Source: Chrysiogenes arsenatis DSM 11915
Lineage (GTDB): Bacteria > Chrysiogenota > Chrysiogenetes > Chrysiogenales > Chrysiogenaceae
Direction: 5' to 3'
Length of the DNA: 64,000 nucleotides
Assembly (NCBI RefSeq): GCF_000469585.1
Contig: NZ_AWNK01000006.1
Span: forward strand, 184,178-248,177
The notes below the pieces were generated by a model. That model searched no databases, was not told where the DNA came from, and saw only the letters and a list, made by a program, of their open reading frames with translations. Below are positions 1-10,200 of the stretch, piece by piece. How positions within the stretch are numbered: the stretch's first letter is position 1; each line of letters begins with the position of its first letter. A program made the position numbers and the translations under genes.

Positions 1-64
1 GGCGTGCAACTTCGCGGGTGATATTGAAAAAATATTGATCCCAATCGGGGCGTGCGTGTGGCAT
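1..64 (-). CDS. dCMP deaminase family protein, N-terminus only (cut by window edge)
   Basis: Only the first 21 codons are inside the window. They read MPHARPDWDQYFFNITREVA, which looks like the start of the zinc-dependent deoxycytidylate deaminase family (ComEB type), where a conserved R-P-x-W-D-x-Y-F opening precedes the zinc motifs. The catalytic HxE and CxxC motifs lie outside, so the call rests on this opening and on gene order. The ATG is 4 nt after the glyA stop, and the end of glyA supplies a GAGGA ribosome binding site, so the two are probably translationally coupled. Its role would be to make dUMP for thymidylate synthesis, next to a folate one-carbon gene. Confidence 0.6.
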   Translation of the reverse strand, partial: MPHARPDWDQYFFNITREVAR

Positions 65-68
65 TGGC

Positions 69-1331
69 TTAGTCCTCGAAACGTTTGACGAGATCAGGAT
101 AGAGTGGAAACTGACGTGTCAGGAGTTGCACGGCATGGCGCACTTCGGCATAAATATTTTCGTTTCCAACGTTATCAAGTACGCGCGCGATCAGCTTGGC
201 AACCTGAATCGCTTCTTTTTCTTTAAAGCCACGGCTGGTAATCGCTGGAGTTCCAACGCGAATACCGCTGGTTACAAATGGGCTACGCTTATCGAACGGC
301 ACTCCATTTTTATTGACGGTAATGTCCGCAAATCCAAGCGCTGCTTCGGCGTCTTTTCCGGTGATTTCGCGATCCGAAAGATCAATCAACATCAAGTGAT
401 TATCGGTGCCACCGCTGACGAGCTTGAAGCCGCAGCCGACAAGTTCTTTTGCCATCGTATTGGCATTATCTTTGATCTGCTGCTGATAGACGCGGAATTC
501 ATCGCTCAGGGCTTCTTTGAACGCCACGGCTTTGGCAGCGATGACGTGCATCAATGGGCCGCCTTGCATGCCGGGGAATACGCGCGAGTTGATTTTCTTT
601 GCCAGTTCTTCGTCGTTCGTCATCACCATTCCGCCACGCGGTCCACGCAGGGTTTTGTGGGTTGTTGTTGTAATGATGTGAGCGTAGCCCACGGGCGATG
701 GATGGAGTCCAGTGGCAACCATGCCAGCAATGTGCGCGATATCGGCAATCAGGGTTGCGCCGACTTCATCGGCAATAGCGCGGAATTTTGGGAAATCAAG
801 TGTCCGTGGATAGGCGGAAGCGCCACAAACGATGATGCGCGGTTTGTGTTCTTTGGCAAGGCGATGCACTTCGTCATAGTCAATCAGGTTGGTGTCGGGG
901 GTCACGCCATACGCCACGATGTTATAGAGTTTACCAGAAAAATTCACAGGGCTACCGTGGGTAAGGTGACCACCATGCGCCAGATTCATCCCCAGAATGG
1001 TGTCGCCTGCTTCGGCCACGGCCATGTAGGCGGCCATATTGGCTTGCGATCCGGAATGAGGCTGGACGTTCACGTACTCGACACCAAAGAGCTTTTTTGC
1101 CCGCTCGATAGCAAGGTTTTCCGCTTTATCAACCGAAAGACAACCGCCGTAATAGCGCTTGCCGGGATACCCTTCGGCGTATTTGTTGGTAAGTGTTGAA
1201 CCAGTCGCTTCCATCACGGCTTGCGAGACAAAGTTCTCGCTGGCAATCAACTCAATGCCATGTTCCTGACGGAGGGTTTCTTCTTGCAAGATGTCAAAAA
1301 TTTCACGGTCGCTGCTCTTGAGAAATTTCAT
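69..1331 (-). CDS. glyA: Serine hydroxymethyltransferase
   Basis: A 420-residue PLP enzyme converting serine and tetrahydrofolate to glycine and methylene-tetrahydrofolate in the cytoplasm. The family length is right. The PLP-lysine motif [14 protein letters not shown], the early ELIASENF and the [13 protein letters not shown] segment are all present. An upstream in-frame extension exists, but the start at 1331 is preferred because GAGGTG lies 6 nt before the ATG and the protein then begins [12 protein letters not shown], as family members do. It is the middle gene of a ribE-glyA-dCMP deaminase operon; the gap from ribE is 43 nt. Nothing in the sequence looks odd. Confidence 0.97.
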   Translation of the reverse strand: MKFLKSSDREIFDILQEETLRQEHGIELIASENFVSQAVMEATGSTLTNKYAEGYPGKRYYGGCLSVDKAENLAIERAKKLFGVEYVNVQPHSGSQANMAAYMAVAEAGDTILGMNLAHGGHLTHGSPVNFSGKLYNIVAYGVTPDTNLIDYDEVHRLAKEHKPRIIVCGASAYPRTLDFPKFRAIADEVGATLIADIAHIAGMVATGLHPSPVGYAHIITTTTHKTLRGPRGGMVMTNDEELAKKINSRVFPGMQGGPLMHVIAAKAVAFKEALSDEFRVYQQQIKDNANTMAKELVGCGFKLVSGGTDNHLMLIDLSDREITGKDAEAALGFADITVNKNGVPFDKRSPFVTSGIRVGTPAITSRGFKEKEAIQVAKLIARVLDNVGNENIYAEVRHAVQLLTRQFPLYPDLVKRFED

Positions 1332-1374
1332 ACCATTCACCTCGATATATTTTAGATAAAGGAAAAAACGTGTG

Positions 1375-2037
1375 CTATGCGAATCCATTTTGGCGCAGTG
1401 TTTCGAGCGAAAGCCCGACTTTAGCGCGGGAACCAGTACCGTTTGGTTGCACCAGTCGCTCAACATATTTGGCAATCACGTCACATTCGACGTTTACCGT
1501 ATCGCCAACCGTGCGAAGTGGCAAGGTTGTTAGCGTCTGCGAGTGCGGAATCAGCGAAATAGAAAATTCTCCGTTGGCGTCATCAAGATCAAAAATGGTC
1601 AGGCTGATGCCGTCAATTGCTGCTGATCCGCGTTCAATGCAGTACCGGATAGCGGCTGGATCCTGCAAGCGAAAGCGGAACATGCGTGCCGAACCGTCAG
1701 GGACAATGCGCACAATCTTCGCGGTGGTGTCGATATGCCCCGAAACGATGTGTCCATCAAACCGCCCATCCGCTCGCATTGCTCGCTCAAGATTGACTTT
1801 ATCGCCCGCCCGAAGCGAACCAAGATTCGTGACGCGCAGGGTTTCGTTGGCAATATCTGCCTGAAAGCCTGCGGGTTGAAACGTGATTGCGGTCAGGCAC
1901 ACGCCGTTCACAGCAATACTATCGCCGACCGCCAGCGAGTCTGTAATGCGTTGGCAAGAGAGGTGAATGCGCGCCCCTCCGCCGTGATGTTGCAATAAGG
2001 CAACGGTGCCAACTTCCTGTATGATTCCGGTAAACAT
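1375..2037 (-). CDS. ribE: Riboflavin synthase, alpha subunit
   Basis: A 220-residue enzyme that dismutates two 6,7-dimethyl-8-ribityllumazine molecules to riboflavin. It begins with the diagnostic [10 protein letters not shown] and shows the duplicated lumazine-binding barrel: the first repeat has [12 protein letters not shown] (around residues 37-48), the second has [12 protein letters not shown] (around 135-146). GGAGCG precedes the ATG. It heads the operon with glyA. I looked for the FMN riboswitch core upstream and did not find it, so control is not evident from the sequence. The ribBA, ribD and ribH genes are not in this window. Confidence 0.95.
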   Translation of the reverse strand: MFTGIIQEVGTVALLQHHGGGARIHLSCQRITDSLAVGDSIAVNGVCLTAITFQPAGFQADIANETLRVTNLGSLRAGDKVNLERAMRADGRFDGHIVSGHIDTTAKIVRIVPDGSARMFRFRLQDPAAIRYCIERGSAAIDGISLTIFDLDDANGEFSISLIPHSQTLTTLPLRTVGDTVNVECDVIAKYVERLVQPNGTGSRAKVGLSLETLRQNGFA

Positions 2038-2093
2038 TTTCGCTCCATTCGTGTCAGGAAAGGCGCAAAATTAAACGATCGTTGGCCGAAAGG

Positions 2094-2151
2094 CAAGTGA
2101 AAGGAGAAAAACCGTTTTTTTATATTGTAGCAAAAAAACTCTTTTCACTTG
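2094..2151. repeat. Imperfect inverted repeat upstream of ribE
   Basis: CAAGTGAAAGGAG (2094-2106) pairs with CTCTTTTCACTTG (2139-2151) with one mismatch across a 32-nt AT-rich loop. It lies in the region between ribE (minus) and the small gene at 2407 (plus). It could be a terminator-like or operator structure. Nothing distinguishes these options here. Confidence 0.4.
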
Positions 2152-2269
2152 TTGACGTTTCTTGGTAGTATTTACTTGTTGGTAGGGAAGAAAGAGTTCT
2201 TTAATTACAAAAAGATGGCGTAAAATGCTGGTGTGTCCTTTGTGCCGAATGGGTCGAAGGAGTTACGAA

Positions 2270-2332
2270 ATGAGTTTTTTCGTAGAAATCTCGCCAAGTT
2301 TTACGAATTACAGCCATTTTTTTGACAAATAA
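2270..2332 (+). CDS. Possible 20-codon leader ORF
   Basis: ATG at 2270 is preceded by GAAGGAG with a 7-nt spacer, which is as good a ribosome binding site as most real genes here have. The reading frame gives MSFFVEISPSFTNYSHFFDK and stops at 2330-2332. It is followed by an 8-bp hairpin (2339-2365) and then by the 64-residue gene at 2407. It may be a leader peptide or chance. No homology can be judged at this length. Confidence 0.25.
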   Translation: MSFFVEISPSFTNYSHFFDK

Positions 2333-2338
2333 CAGTTG

Positions 2339-2365
2339 GTGGTCGGTTACAAAAGCGCCGACCAC
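2339..2365 (+). other. Hairpin in the leader of the small gene at 2407
   Basis: GTGGTCGG and CCGACCAC form a perfect 8-bp stem with an 11-nt loop, about 40 nt upstream of the ATG at 2407. There is no U-run after it, so it is not a plain intrinsic terminator. It may affect RNA stability or regulation. Confidence 0.4.
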
Positions 2366-2406
2366 ACGGTTGAAAGATCACGGGATCTATTCCAGAGGAG
2401 GGCTTT

Positions 2407-2601
2407 ATGCTGATGCACACCTTGGAACAAATTCGTATCAACCTGCTCAAGCGCCATGCAACTATGGAATTGAGCCAACGTCCTGAACTGATGAAAGACC
2501 TGTACGACTATGAGACGAAGCGCCAGGAACGGCTTCGCGATTGTACGGTTCCGCCGCGTCGCTTGACTGGCCGCGGTTTTGTGTGGGGAGCAGAAAGCTA
2601 A
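2407..2601 (+). CDS. Uncharacterised 64-residue protein
   Basis: A short, soluble, highly charged protein beginning MLMHTLEQIRINLLKRHATM, predicted to be largely helical for the first 45 residues and ending with a basic proline-containing tail (VPPRRLTGRGF). A very strong AGAGGAGG site sits 4 nt before the ATG, which is the main reason to believe it is expressed. There is no signal peptide, membrane segment or cysteine motif. I recognise no family. It stands alone between ribE and phoH, with its own long leader and a possible hairpin terminator behind it. Confidence 0.6.
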   Translation: MLMHTLEQIRINLLKRHATMELSQRPELMKDLYDYETKRQERLRDCTVPPRRLTGRGFVWGAES

Positions 2602-2643
2602 CCACTCCACTTTGCTACACACTACAACAATAGACTGGTTCGT

Positions 2644-2665
2644 TTAGCCGCGTTCGCGAGGCTAA
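2644..2665 (+). terminator. Hairpin after the small gene, weak terminator candidate
   Basis: TTAGCC and GGCTAA pair around an inner CG stem with one mismatch. The T-rich stretch only begins about 8 nt later and is interrupted by G, so termination is uncertain. Confidence 0.35.
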
Positions 2666-2838
2666 TACTGTTGGGTTTTGTTTTGACTCAACCGTATGTG
2701 CATCCGGAAAATGCACCCGTGTAGTTTTGTGCATATTCCACGCGCTACTGTAGATTGGCGAAAGCACGTATTTTCTCTTCCCCCTTTGCATTTTTTTGAC
2801 GTATAACCTCACTCTATAGTCTATCCTCGGGAGGGTTC

Positions 2839-4176
2839 ATGGGTCAGAAATATGTATTGGATACAAACGTTATACTTCTTAATCCCCACGCAATTTACAC
2901 CTTCGGCGATGCCGATGTCGTTATTCCAATTGCTGTTATCGAAGAGCTTGACCGCTTTAAGAAGGATATGGATCAAATCGGCCGCCATGCGCGCGAATTC
3001 AGCCGCATCCTTGATGACATGCGGCGCCAGGGGAGCCTGCACGATGGCGTCAACATTGATCAAGAGGGAAACCTCGGCAAACTCTACGTGCTCCTCCCAT
3101 CTGAAGAAAGCATCAAACAGCTTCCCGTAGCCCTGCGTGGCGATCTTGCCGATAACTACATTCTTGCCACGGCGATGGAACTCGACCGCAAAGGTGATGA
3201 TGTCGTATTCATCACACAAGATACCAACCTACGCATTAAAGCCGATGCCTGCGGCATCCCTTCCATGGAGTGTGAAACTGGCAAGGTTGATATAGATGAG
3301 CTTTACAGCGGCGCTGCCGAAGTTTTCACGAACGAAACCGTTATCAATACCTTCTATCGCGAGGGAAAAATTGGTATCGATGCACTCGATCTGGAAAACG
3401 ACCCTTATGACAATCAATTTTTCATGCTGCAAAACAGCGCGAATCCAGCCAATACCGCACTTGGACGCTACTCACAAGCCTTTCGTGAAGTACGCAAGAT
3501 ATTCAGTGAGTATGGCGATGAGGGGATTTGGGGACTGCAACCGCGTAACCGCGAGCAGCGCTACGCCTTTGACCTTTTACTTGATGACTCTATCAAGCTG
3601 GTGACTCTTGTCGGCATTGCGGGCACAGGAAAAACCCTTCTTGCTATTGCGGCTGGCCTCCTAAAGGTCGCTGACGAAAGCAAATACAAAAAACTTCTTG
3701 TATCGCGCCCTGTGTTTCCTATGGGCAAAGACCTCGGTTACCTTCCAGGGAGCCTGAAAGAAAAACTCCATCCATGGATGGCACCTATTTACGACAACGT
3801 AGATTTCCTGATCGGCTCTCCTGAATCTTCAATAAGTCGTCGTGGTTATGAAGAACTTTTAGAGCAGAATGTCATGGAAATTGAGGCACTTACCTACATT
3901 CGCGGCAGAAGTCTCCCCTTCCAGTACTTGATTGTTGACGAGGCGCAAAACCTTACTCCGCACGAAATCAAAACGATCATTACGCGTGCCGGACAAGGGA
4001 CAAAAGTTGTATTTACCGGCGACCCATATCAAATCGATAACCCGTATGTCGACTCTAGCTCAAATGGATTAAGCTATATTGTTGAACGCTTTAAAGGGCA
4101 AGCAATCGCTGGCCACGTTACCCTGCGTAAAGGAGAGAGGAGCGAGTTAGCAGAGCTAGCCGCCAATATCCTGTAG
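2839..4176 (+). CDS. PhoH2-type protein (PIN ribonuclease domain plus PhoH ATPase)
   Basis: A 445-residue two-domain protein. Residues 1-130 form a PIN nuclease domain, opening with KYVLDTNVILLNP and with acidic residues in EELDRFK and TQDTNLR. Residues about 230-445 form a PhoH P-loop ATPase, with Walker A GIAGTGKTLLA and Walker B LIVDEAQNLTPHEIK followed by FTGDPYQID. PIN-PhoH fusions have been characterised as RNA-unwinding, RNA-cleaving enzymes, often with a small antitoxin-like ORF upstream. The 64-residue gene lies upstream at a distance of 237 nt, but I see no proof that they are paired. GGGAGGG precedes the start. The tonB-like gene follows after 51 nt. Confidence 0.92.
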   Translation: MGQKYVLDTNVILLNPHAIYTFGDADVVIPIAVIEELDRFKKDMDQIGRHAREFSRILDDMRRQGSLHDGVNIDQEGNLGKLYVLLPSEESIKQLPVALRGDLADNYILATAMELDRKGDDVVFITQDTNLRIKADACGIPSMECETGKVDIDELYSGAAEVFTNETVINTFYREGKIGIDALDLENDPYDNQFFMLQNSANPANTALGRYSQAFREVRKIFSEYGDEGIWGLQPRNREQRYAFDLLLDDSIKLVTLVGIAGTGKTLLAIAAGLLKVADESKYKKLLVSRPVFPMGKDLGYLPGSLKEKLHPWMAPIYDNVDFLIGSPESSISRRGYEELLEQNVMEIEALTYIRGRSLPFQYLIVDEAQNLTPHEIKTIITRAGQGTKVVFTGDPYQIDNPYVDSSSNGLSYIVERFKGQAIAGHVTLRKGERSELAELAANIL

Positions 4177-4227
4177 TCGGCACTCGCCGAAACTCACTTG
4201 GTATTTGGCACGCTCTAAACTCGGCCT

Positions 4228-5034
4228 ATGCGTTTTTTTGTTTTTACTGTTATTTCGGTTTGCATACATCTTCTGTTGGCATTGGCCGTGTTAGCGCCAA
4301 CGCCAACAGAATCGCCTGTGCGCGCCGACCAACCAATAGACGTCGATTATCAGGTGGTGACGGCTCCCCCAAAGCCACTCCCGCCCAAACCTCAACCGCC
4401 AGAACCAGCGCCTGATGTCATCCCTGAACTGCTGCCAGACACGCTGATCGATCACTCTTTGCCGAGCAAAGGAAAACCCACAGGGGCTCCGCCTGCACCA
4501 CCCAAAGCGGCCGCGCCCCCCGCGACGCGCGCGCGCATCGGCATGGAACAACTTTTAGCGCCAGAACGCACAAAACCGAGCCAACCACAACCAAAGTTCG
4601 ACCCATATCGACTGGAAGAAAGTGACCTGCAAGCACTCGCCGACATACTTAACAAAGAATCGACCCCGGAGATACTCGGAGCCGAAACCAGCGAAGTGAT
4701 TCACTTCGACGCTATTTCACAAAAAGCGCGTCATGTTTCGTTTCTCTGGCAGATGAAACGGAAAATAGAAAACGTCTGGGTGTATCCACGGGAGTCCATT
4801 GAACGCGAGGAACAGGGAGCAGTATTGATACGCTTTCACGTCAATCAGGACGGATCACTCGACGGAGTCGAATTGATACAGAACCCAAGCCAGTCAATTT
4901 TTCTGGCCAATGCCGCGGTGAAAGCCGTGCGCGATGCCGCCCCCTACTTACCACTGCCAGAACCATTGGAAAGGCTCACCATCAATGGCGTGTTCGTGTA
5001 CCACTTTGGACGGTATTATATTTATTATCGGTAA
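4228..5034 (+). CDS. TonB family protein (energy transducer or periplasmic linker)
   Basis: A 268-residue protein with one N-terminal membrane anchor (residues about 2-23), a proline-rich periplasmic span (about 45-110, many PKP and PEP units) and a C-terminal TonB-like domain (about 170-268) containing VYPRESIEREEQGAVLIRF and a closing FGRYYIYYR. Such proteins carry proton-motive energy from ExbBD to outer-membrane transporters, or act as cell-envelope TolA/TonB relatives. ExbB, ExbD and a receptor are absent here, so the partner is unknown. No clear ribosome binding site precedes the ATG, which suggests coupling to phoH. Confidence 0.8.
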   Translation: MRFFVFTVISVCIHLLLALAVLAPTPTESPVRADQPIDVDYQVVTAPPKPLPPKPQPPEPAPDVIPELLPDTLIDHSLPSKGKPTGAPPAPPKAAAPPATRARIGMEQLLAPERTKPSQPQPKFDPYRLEESDLQALADILNKESTPEILGAETSEVIHFDAISQKARHVSFLWQMKRKIENVWVYPRESIEREEQGAVLIRFHVNQDGSLDGVELIQNPSQSIFLANAAVKAVRDAAPYLPLPEPLERLTINGVFVYHFGRYYIYYR

Positions 5035-5051
5035 GGGGCGACCTGTTTCAC

Positions 5052-5080
5052 TTGAAATATCAGATGGGCTCACATAGAGT
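5052..5080 (+). promoter_or_regulatory. Sigma-70 type promoter for the superoxide reductase gene
   Basis: TTGAAA, 17-nt spacer, TAGAGT, ending 44 nt before the ATG of the desulfoferrodoxin gene. Spacing is ideal and both hexamers deviate modestly from consensus. Confidence 0.45.
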
Positions 5081-5124
5081 ATCAATGTTACGTATTCAAG
5101 ATATGAAGCGAAGGGAGATTTAGC

Positions 5125-5505
5125 ATGGCAAAACATTTAGGTATCTACAAATGCGAAATTTGCGGCAATGTGGTCGAAGTTGTTCACGCCTCAGGCGGCA
5201 AACTGGTTTGCTGCGGCGAGCCGATGGTACATTTATTTGAAAACACGACGGATGCGGCGAAAGAAAAGCACGTGCCCGTACTGGAAGTTGTGGATGGAGG
5301 CGTACGCGTTTCGGTTGGTAGCGTCATTCACCCGATGGACGAAAAGCATTATATTGAGTGGATTGAACTCATTGTCGACAATAAAGCGTACCGTGAGTTC
5401 CTGAAGCCCGGCGACACTCCCGTAGTTTTCTTCCCCGTGACTGGCAGCACCATGACGGCGCGCGAACACTGCAACCTTCATGGCGTCTGGGCCGCTACAA
5501 ACTAA
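5125..5505 (+). CDS. dfx: Desulfoferrodoxin, class I superoxide reductase
   Basis: A 126-residue iron protein that reduces superoxide to hydrogen peroxide in anaerobes, in the cytoplasm. The N-terminal desulforedoxin domain has Cys10, Cys13, Cys29 and Cys30, which bind the Fe(Cys)4 centre I. The C-terminal centre II ligands are His49, His69, His75, Cys116 and His119 (last pair within CNLHG), and Glu47-Lys48 provide the catalytic EK pair. All ligands are present. AAGGGAG precedes the ATG. It is a single-gene unit with its own promoter and a strong terminator. It points to an anaerobe facing occasional oxygen. Confidence 0.97.
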   Translation: MAKHLGIYKCEICGNVVEVVHASGGKLVCCGEPMVHLFENTTDAAKEKHVPVLEVVDGGVRVSVGSVIHPMDEKHYIEWIELIVDNKAYREFLKPGDTPVVFFPVTGSTMTAREHCNLHGVWAATN

Positions 5506-5512
5506 TCACACG

Positions 5513-6745
5513 CTACGGACTGCACACACTTTTGCTCGCACCATCTTGGTGCGAGCTTTTTTCGTTGGCGAATACTTCAATCACCGCATCGCACACGTAG
5601 CGAATATCGCCATCGCTTAACCCATAATAGAGTGGCAGGCTCAAACACTGCCGATAATAGCTCCATGCATGCGGAAACAACGCTTGGAGATCTGCTATCG
5701 ATTTTCCCTGCGCATAACATGGCTGCACCGGCACAGGGATATAGTGAACCTGCGTACCAATGCCACGCTCATGCAGTGCACGCATCAGGCGCGCCCGCTC
5801 TCCATCGCAGGAAAAGGCAAATCGGACGGGAGCAAGGTGAAACGCATGCCGGGGGATTTCGCTACGCGTATAGGCACATTCAATCCCAGCAATTGGTTCC
5901 AAGTAATCAAGGTAGTGTGCGGCAATCTCGCGCCGACGCTCAACAAAGCGCTTCAGCTTCGTGAGCTGAGACGTTGCCAAAGCGGCATGGATATCAGAAA
6001 TCCGGTAGTTAAATCCCGGAGCATCGAATTCGTGATACCACGGAAAAGGATTTCCAGCCGCACTGGCCGCCAATTGCGGGTGGGAAAACCCATCGCGCAC
6101 GATAGAATGGTGGCGTAATTTCTTCATTTCTGCCGCAAGTCGAGCGTCATTCGTGGTAATCGCCCCACCCTCGCCAGCCGCAATATGCTTGACCGGGTGA
6201 AAAGAAAATACCGCGGCTTGGCTGTACACACAGTTGCCAACACGGTTCCCCTCGGGATCGATACCACCAAGCGCATGACACGCATCTTCAACAACCACTG
6301 CACCAAAACGGGTCGCCAGTGCGGCAATTTCACACATCGGCAATGACTTTCCGGCAAGATGCACGGCAACTATCAGCTTATGCGGTGCCGTTGAGCTTCC
6401 TAAGGCTTGCTCAAGCGACGGGAGCGAAAGTAGCCCATCTTGTGGGGAAACATCGACAAATACGGGAGTAGCTCCAGCATGAACAAACGATGCCGCACTG
6501 GCGGCAAACGTGATAGCAGGGACAAATACTTCCCATTGTCGATCGACGCCCAGCGCCATAGCAACCAGATGCAGCGCGGCGGTGCCATTACAACACGCCA
6601 CCGCGCACGTGGCACCCGTCGCCTCCACCAGCGCTGTTTCAAGGGCTTCTATTGCCGGTCCGGTTGTCAGGTAGTCCGATCGGAGCACCGCCCGTACCGC
6701 AGCAATATCATCTTCATCAATCCATTGGCGACCGTAGGGTAACAT
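5513..6745 (-). CDS. pseC: PseC-type sugar aminotransferase (pseudaminic acid pathway)
   Basis: A 410-residue DegT/DnrJ/EryC1 fold PLP aminotransferase. The opening MLPYGRQWIDEDDI and the SDYLTTGP segment are typical of PseC, which aminates the UDP-4-keto sugar on the way to pseudaminic acid. The PLP lysine is in FSFHPVKHIAAGEGG. It follows rnhA by 3 nt and lies downstream of flgK and flgL, which fits sugar supply for flagellin glycosylation. Other pse genes are not in the window. The last codons run through the hairpin that terminates the convergent dfx gene. A different nucleotide-sugar aminotransferase remains possible. Confidence 0.82.
   Translation of the reverse strand: MLPYGRQWIDEDDIAAVRAVLRSDYLTTGPAIEALETALVEATGATCAVACCNGTAALHLVAMALGVDRQWEVFVPAITFAASAASFVHAGATPVFVDVSPQDGLLSLPSLEQALGSSTAPHKLIVAVHLAGKSLPMCEIAALATRFGAVVVEDACHALGGIDPEGNRVGNCVYSQAAVFSFHPVKHIAAGEGGAITTNDARLAAEMKKLRHHSIVRDGFSHPQLAASAAGNPFPWYHEFDAPGFNYRISDIHAALATSQLTKLKRFVERRREIAAHYLDYLEPIAGIECAYTRSEIPRHAFHLAPVRFAFSCDGERARLMRALHERGIGTQVHYIPVPVQPCYAQGKSIADLQALFPHAWSYYRQCLSLPLYYGLSDGDIRYVCDAVIEVFANEKSSHQDGASKSVCSP
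5534..5562 (+). terminator. Intrinsic terminator of dfx
   Basis: GCTCGCACCA and TGGTGCGAGC form a perfect 10-bp stem with a 3-nt loop, followed by six T. It lies inside the 3-prime coding end of the convergent pseC gene. Confidence 0.92.
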
Positions 6746-6748
6746 AGG

Positions 6749-7204
6749 TTACTTCCCCTTATGACGTTCTGCTTCGCTTTTGGCGATCGCATCGCAACGC
6801 TCGTTATAGTCGTGTCCGGCGTGCGCTTTTACCCAATGCCATTCGAGCTGATGTTGCTGTGTAAGACGATCGAGATCTTCCCAAAGATCGCGGTTGAGTA
6901 CTTCTTTCTTCGCCGCCGTCTTCCAGCCATTTTTTTTCCAGTTATGGATCCAGCGGGTAATGCCATCGCGCAGGTAGGTCGAGTCGGTGTGAATGGTCAC
7001 ACGGCAGGGGTGGCGCAACGATCCAAGCGCGCTGATAACCGCCTGCAACTCCATGCGATTATTTGTGGTCTGCGCTATGCCGCCTTGTACAATCTTCTCA
7101 TGCAACATACCGTTGGCATCGAAATAACACAAGATAGCGCCAAAGCCGCCGGGGCCTGGATTCCCAAGACAAGAACCATCGGTATAAACAGTTACTTCCT
7201 TCAT
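6749..7204 (-). CDS. rnhA: Ribonuclease H I
   Basis: A 151-residue endonuclease that removes the RNA strand of RNA-DNA hybrids. It opens [20 protein letters not shown] and carries the DEDD active site as Asp9, Glu52, Asp74 and Asp138, with a His-containing [11 protein letters not shown] end segment. An upstream in-frame extension exists, but the start at 7204 gives the family N-terminus and falls 4 nt after the flgL stop, so translation is probably coupled. A housekeeping gene placed inside a flagellar operon is unremarkable. Confidence 0.96.
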   Translation of the reverse strand: MKEVTVYTDGSCLGNPGPGGFGAILCYFDANGMLHEKIVQGGIAQTTNNRMELQAVISALGSLRHPCRVTIHTDSTYLRDGITRWIHNWKKNGWKTAAKKEVLNRDLWEDLDRLTQQHQLEWHWVKAHAGHDYNERCDAIAKSEAERHKGK

Positions 7205-7208
7205 CGCG

Positions 7209-10200
7209 TTAAATGAAGTTGAGCAGTGTGAGTTTTGATGATTTCCCATACATCGCAAGCGCCGACTCGTACGTGGTTTTATTGCGCTCCAGCGTACTGG
7301 CTACTTCGATCATATCTTGCGTGGTTCCCTTCAGCTCAGCGGTAATAAAATCTTTGCGCATGATCGAGAAACTTTCGTAGCGCTCATGGGTCAGCTCAAG
7401 CCGATACGCTGTTGATCCAACATGACTCAGCGCACTGAGAATTTGATCGAGCCCATTCTCCAAATGGTTGATTTCCCCTTGAGCGCCAACGCCAACCCGT
7501 GTGGAAAAACGATCTTTGCTCACAACTGCCCCTTCGCCCATGGTAATGCTCACACCATCGCGGATATACACCTCGTCGAACGCAGAGTGAACGTACACTT
7601 TTCGAATATGATTTCCCTGAGAATCGGTGATTTTATAATCGACGCCGGCACCCGGCTTGCGCAGACCAAAGAGATTTTGCGTACTATCGTCAATACCAGT
7701 AATATCTTTACCACCTTGCTTGAATGACAACGTCATGGGCGAGAGTGCGGTGTTAATCTCCGCCGTAATCGGCGATGAGCCTGGGCCACCAAAATGGTCA
7801 TCCAGCCGCTGTTGCAAAGATGTGGTCATGGCGGTCGTAATCTCGTTCGCCGTTCGCGCACTTCCATCGGCGTTTTTGGTGAAATCGAGCTTTAGGGTTG
7901 CCGAAGCGCTTTGAGGCTTGGTTAAGTCTTCCACAACCAGACCAATATTTTCGCCAAGGTAAGGGATGTTAATGGTTCGCTTGTCAAACTCATAGTGGTT
8001 ATAATTGACCTCAAACCCAAAATTCACGGCAGCGTCGCCACTCGCTTGGGCGTACGATCCCCCGAAAAGGCCATTATCCCGGCCAAGCTCCCCATAAGGC
8101 TGTCCGCTTGGGTTCACCGTTACCGCATTCACGTTGGAGTTCCCATTCGTGAGCACCTTAAAACTCACCGGCTCATTCTTCTTGGGATCACCGGCAAATT
8201 GCACTTCGATCCCATTATTGACGGCGGTTTGATTCTTCTTTAGCTCGCTATTGATATAGTCCGTTATTTCACTCAGGCTGCTGAAAATACCATTCGTCGG
8301 GCTATTGCTAATGTTGATCGAAATATTCGCAGAGCCGCCATATGCAGGGTCATAGTACGCGATATTCAGCGTCCCCATGGCACTCAAATGGTAACGCTCA
8401 GTCACGGGGTTATAGGCGCTCAGTGTCCCATCAGTAGACGATACGTCGGAACTCCGCGTATATTCACTGCGCTGTTTAATGCCGGAAGTTGAGCTATTGG
8501 TCTCATAGACTTTATCTACCTCAAAATTCCACTGGGAGTTATAATTACCGGTAAACTCCCCTACTAACGCCGGTTGCGCGACAGAACCAAAGCTCCAGTC
8601 GCTCGGAGCTTTTATTCCCCCTTGCCCAAGATCAAGCGCCAATGCTTCTTGCAAATTACTGATGCTGCGGAAAACATCGACTCCTGAACCATTGATAATC
8701 GTAGCAGACGAACCAAAGGCCAGCCCGCCGTTCCCTTTCAACTGAATTTCGCTGATATTCTGATAATTCGACACAACAGTGCCAAGCGGAATGCGAATAC
8801 TTAAACCATTGGCAACATAAATCTCTTCCCCGAAATACGGCGAATCACCTACCGTCGCCTTATAGGCGTCCAGCGGGTAATTTTCTAGAAGTTTATTGCC
8901 GTATTTATCCTCAACGGTAAGTGTAATTCCATTATCCTGCCCAACAATCGCTGACGGGTTTGGCGCATTGAGCTTAATACTCCACTGATTGTCGTCGCGT
9001 GCGGCATATTTTCCGCTGATGTAGTAGTTATTCAGTTCGCTGCCAAGCGGGTTCACATAGCCAAGTGAAGTGGTATGCTTCACCCCTTCGTTATTACTTA
9101 CCACCTGTATTTCAAACTTTGTCGCGCCGGGGTGCTTGTCGAGAAAGGCTAACTTCCCGTTTTCCGTAATGAAGGCATCAATGGTATTGCCGTACAAGTT
9201 TTCGATAAATTTCAACATATCTTCAACGGGTTTATTTTCGTCAATCACGTACGTGGTGTTTAAGCCCGTTGTCGTAATAACGTTGTGGTCGAAACCGAGC
9301 GAAGAATAGGGATCGGCAACAACGGAAAAGCTAATGTCATCGCCAATCGCACGCGTTTCCAGCATGAGGTTCGAACCATCGGCAATAACGTTAAAGCTAT
9401 TCTCTGAGATAAGCTGGAACGATAGTAAATCGCCAGTGCTGAATTTTGAGTCAGGCGAAAGCGTAATCGTCGCCCCATTTACTAAGCTCGAGCGGCCATC
9501 TTTCGAGATAAAAATTGTTTGCTGCAAATTCCCATGATTATCCAGCACATCAAAGAATCCGCCCTTTATTGTCGGATCGGAGAAATCTATCGTGCTGGCG
9601 GAGGAATAATTCTCGGGGATCGCTGTTGTGTCGGCCACATCAACACCCGAGCGGAAGCGGAGCACCACCGACTCCCCCGGACCATTATAACCGGTCAGGT
9701 CAACATAAGGGGCAGGGTGTGTGCCACCGCTAAAATCGGCAGTTACCACATTGCCAGCGTTAAATGTTGCCACACCAAGTGAGTTATCAAAGTGCAACGA
9801 TAGCCCTGTATCGGGCACCTGAACCGGATACGAATAGGCATCAGCACCAAGTGAAATAGTGCCAGTACGCACTCCCATATTCGTTGTGATGGCATAATTC
9901 AGGTCGGCTGGAGTATCGCCGGGGCTAAATGTTGCCGATGCGCTGAACTCGATGTTGAGAATCGTCTCGCTCTGTCCGGTAGTAGGGTTTGTGTACTGCA
10001 GATTATCGTACTGCAAGCGCATACCGCTCAGGTCGCCACCTACTAAGTCTCCCGCAGTATCCGAAAGCGCCATAGCCGGTGCGCCGCTCATGGTAAAGTC
10101 AAAAGTCGATCCTGCACTGAAGGCTTGATTGCTTAAAAAGCCGATATTCAAGCCATAATCATTCCCACTGATTTTCCCATCATCCTTCAGTGAATACTTA

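Noticed and set aside
126-1199. 357-codon open frame on the plus strand across glyA
   Set aside because: It is antisense to a full-length serine hydroxymethyltransferase, has no ribosome binding site, and its translation resembles no protein.
2038-2165. FMN riboswitch before ribE
   Set aside because: The conserved RFN core and multi-stem layout are not present in the roughly 370 nt upstream. Only a simple inverted repeat is seen.
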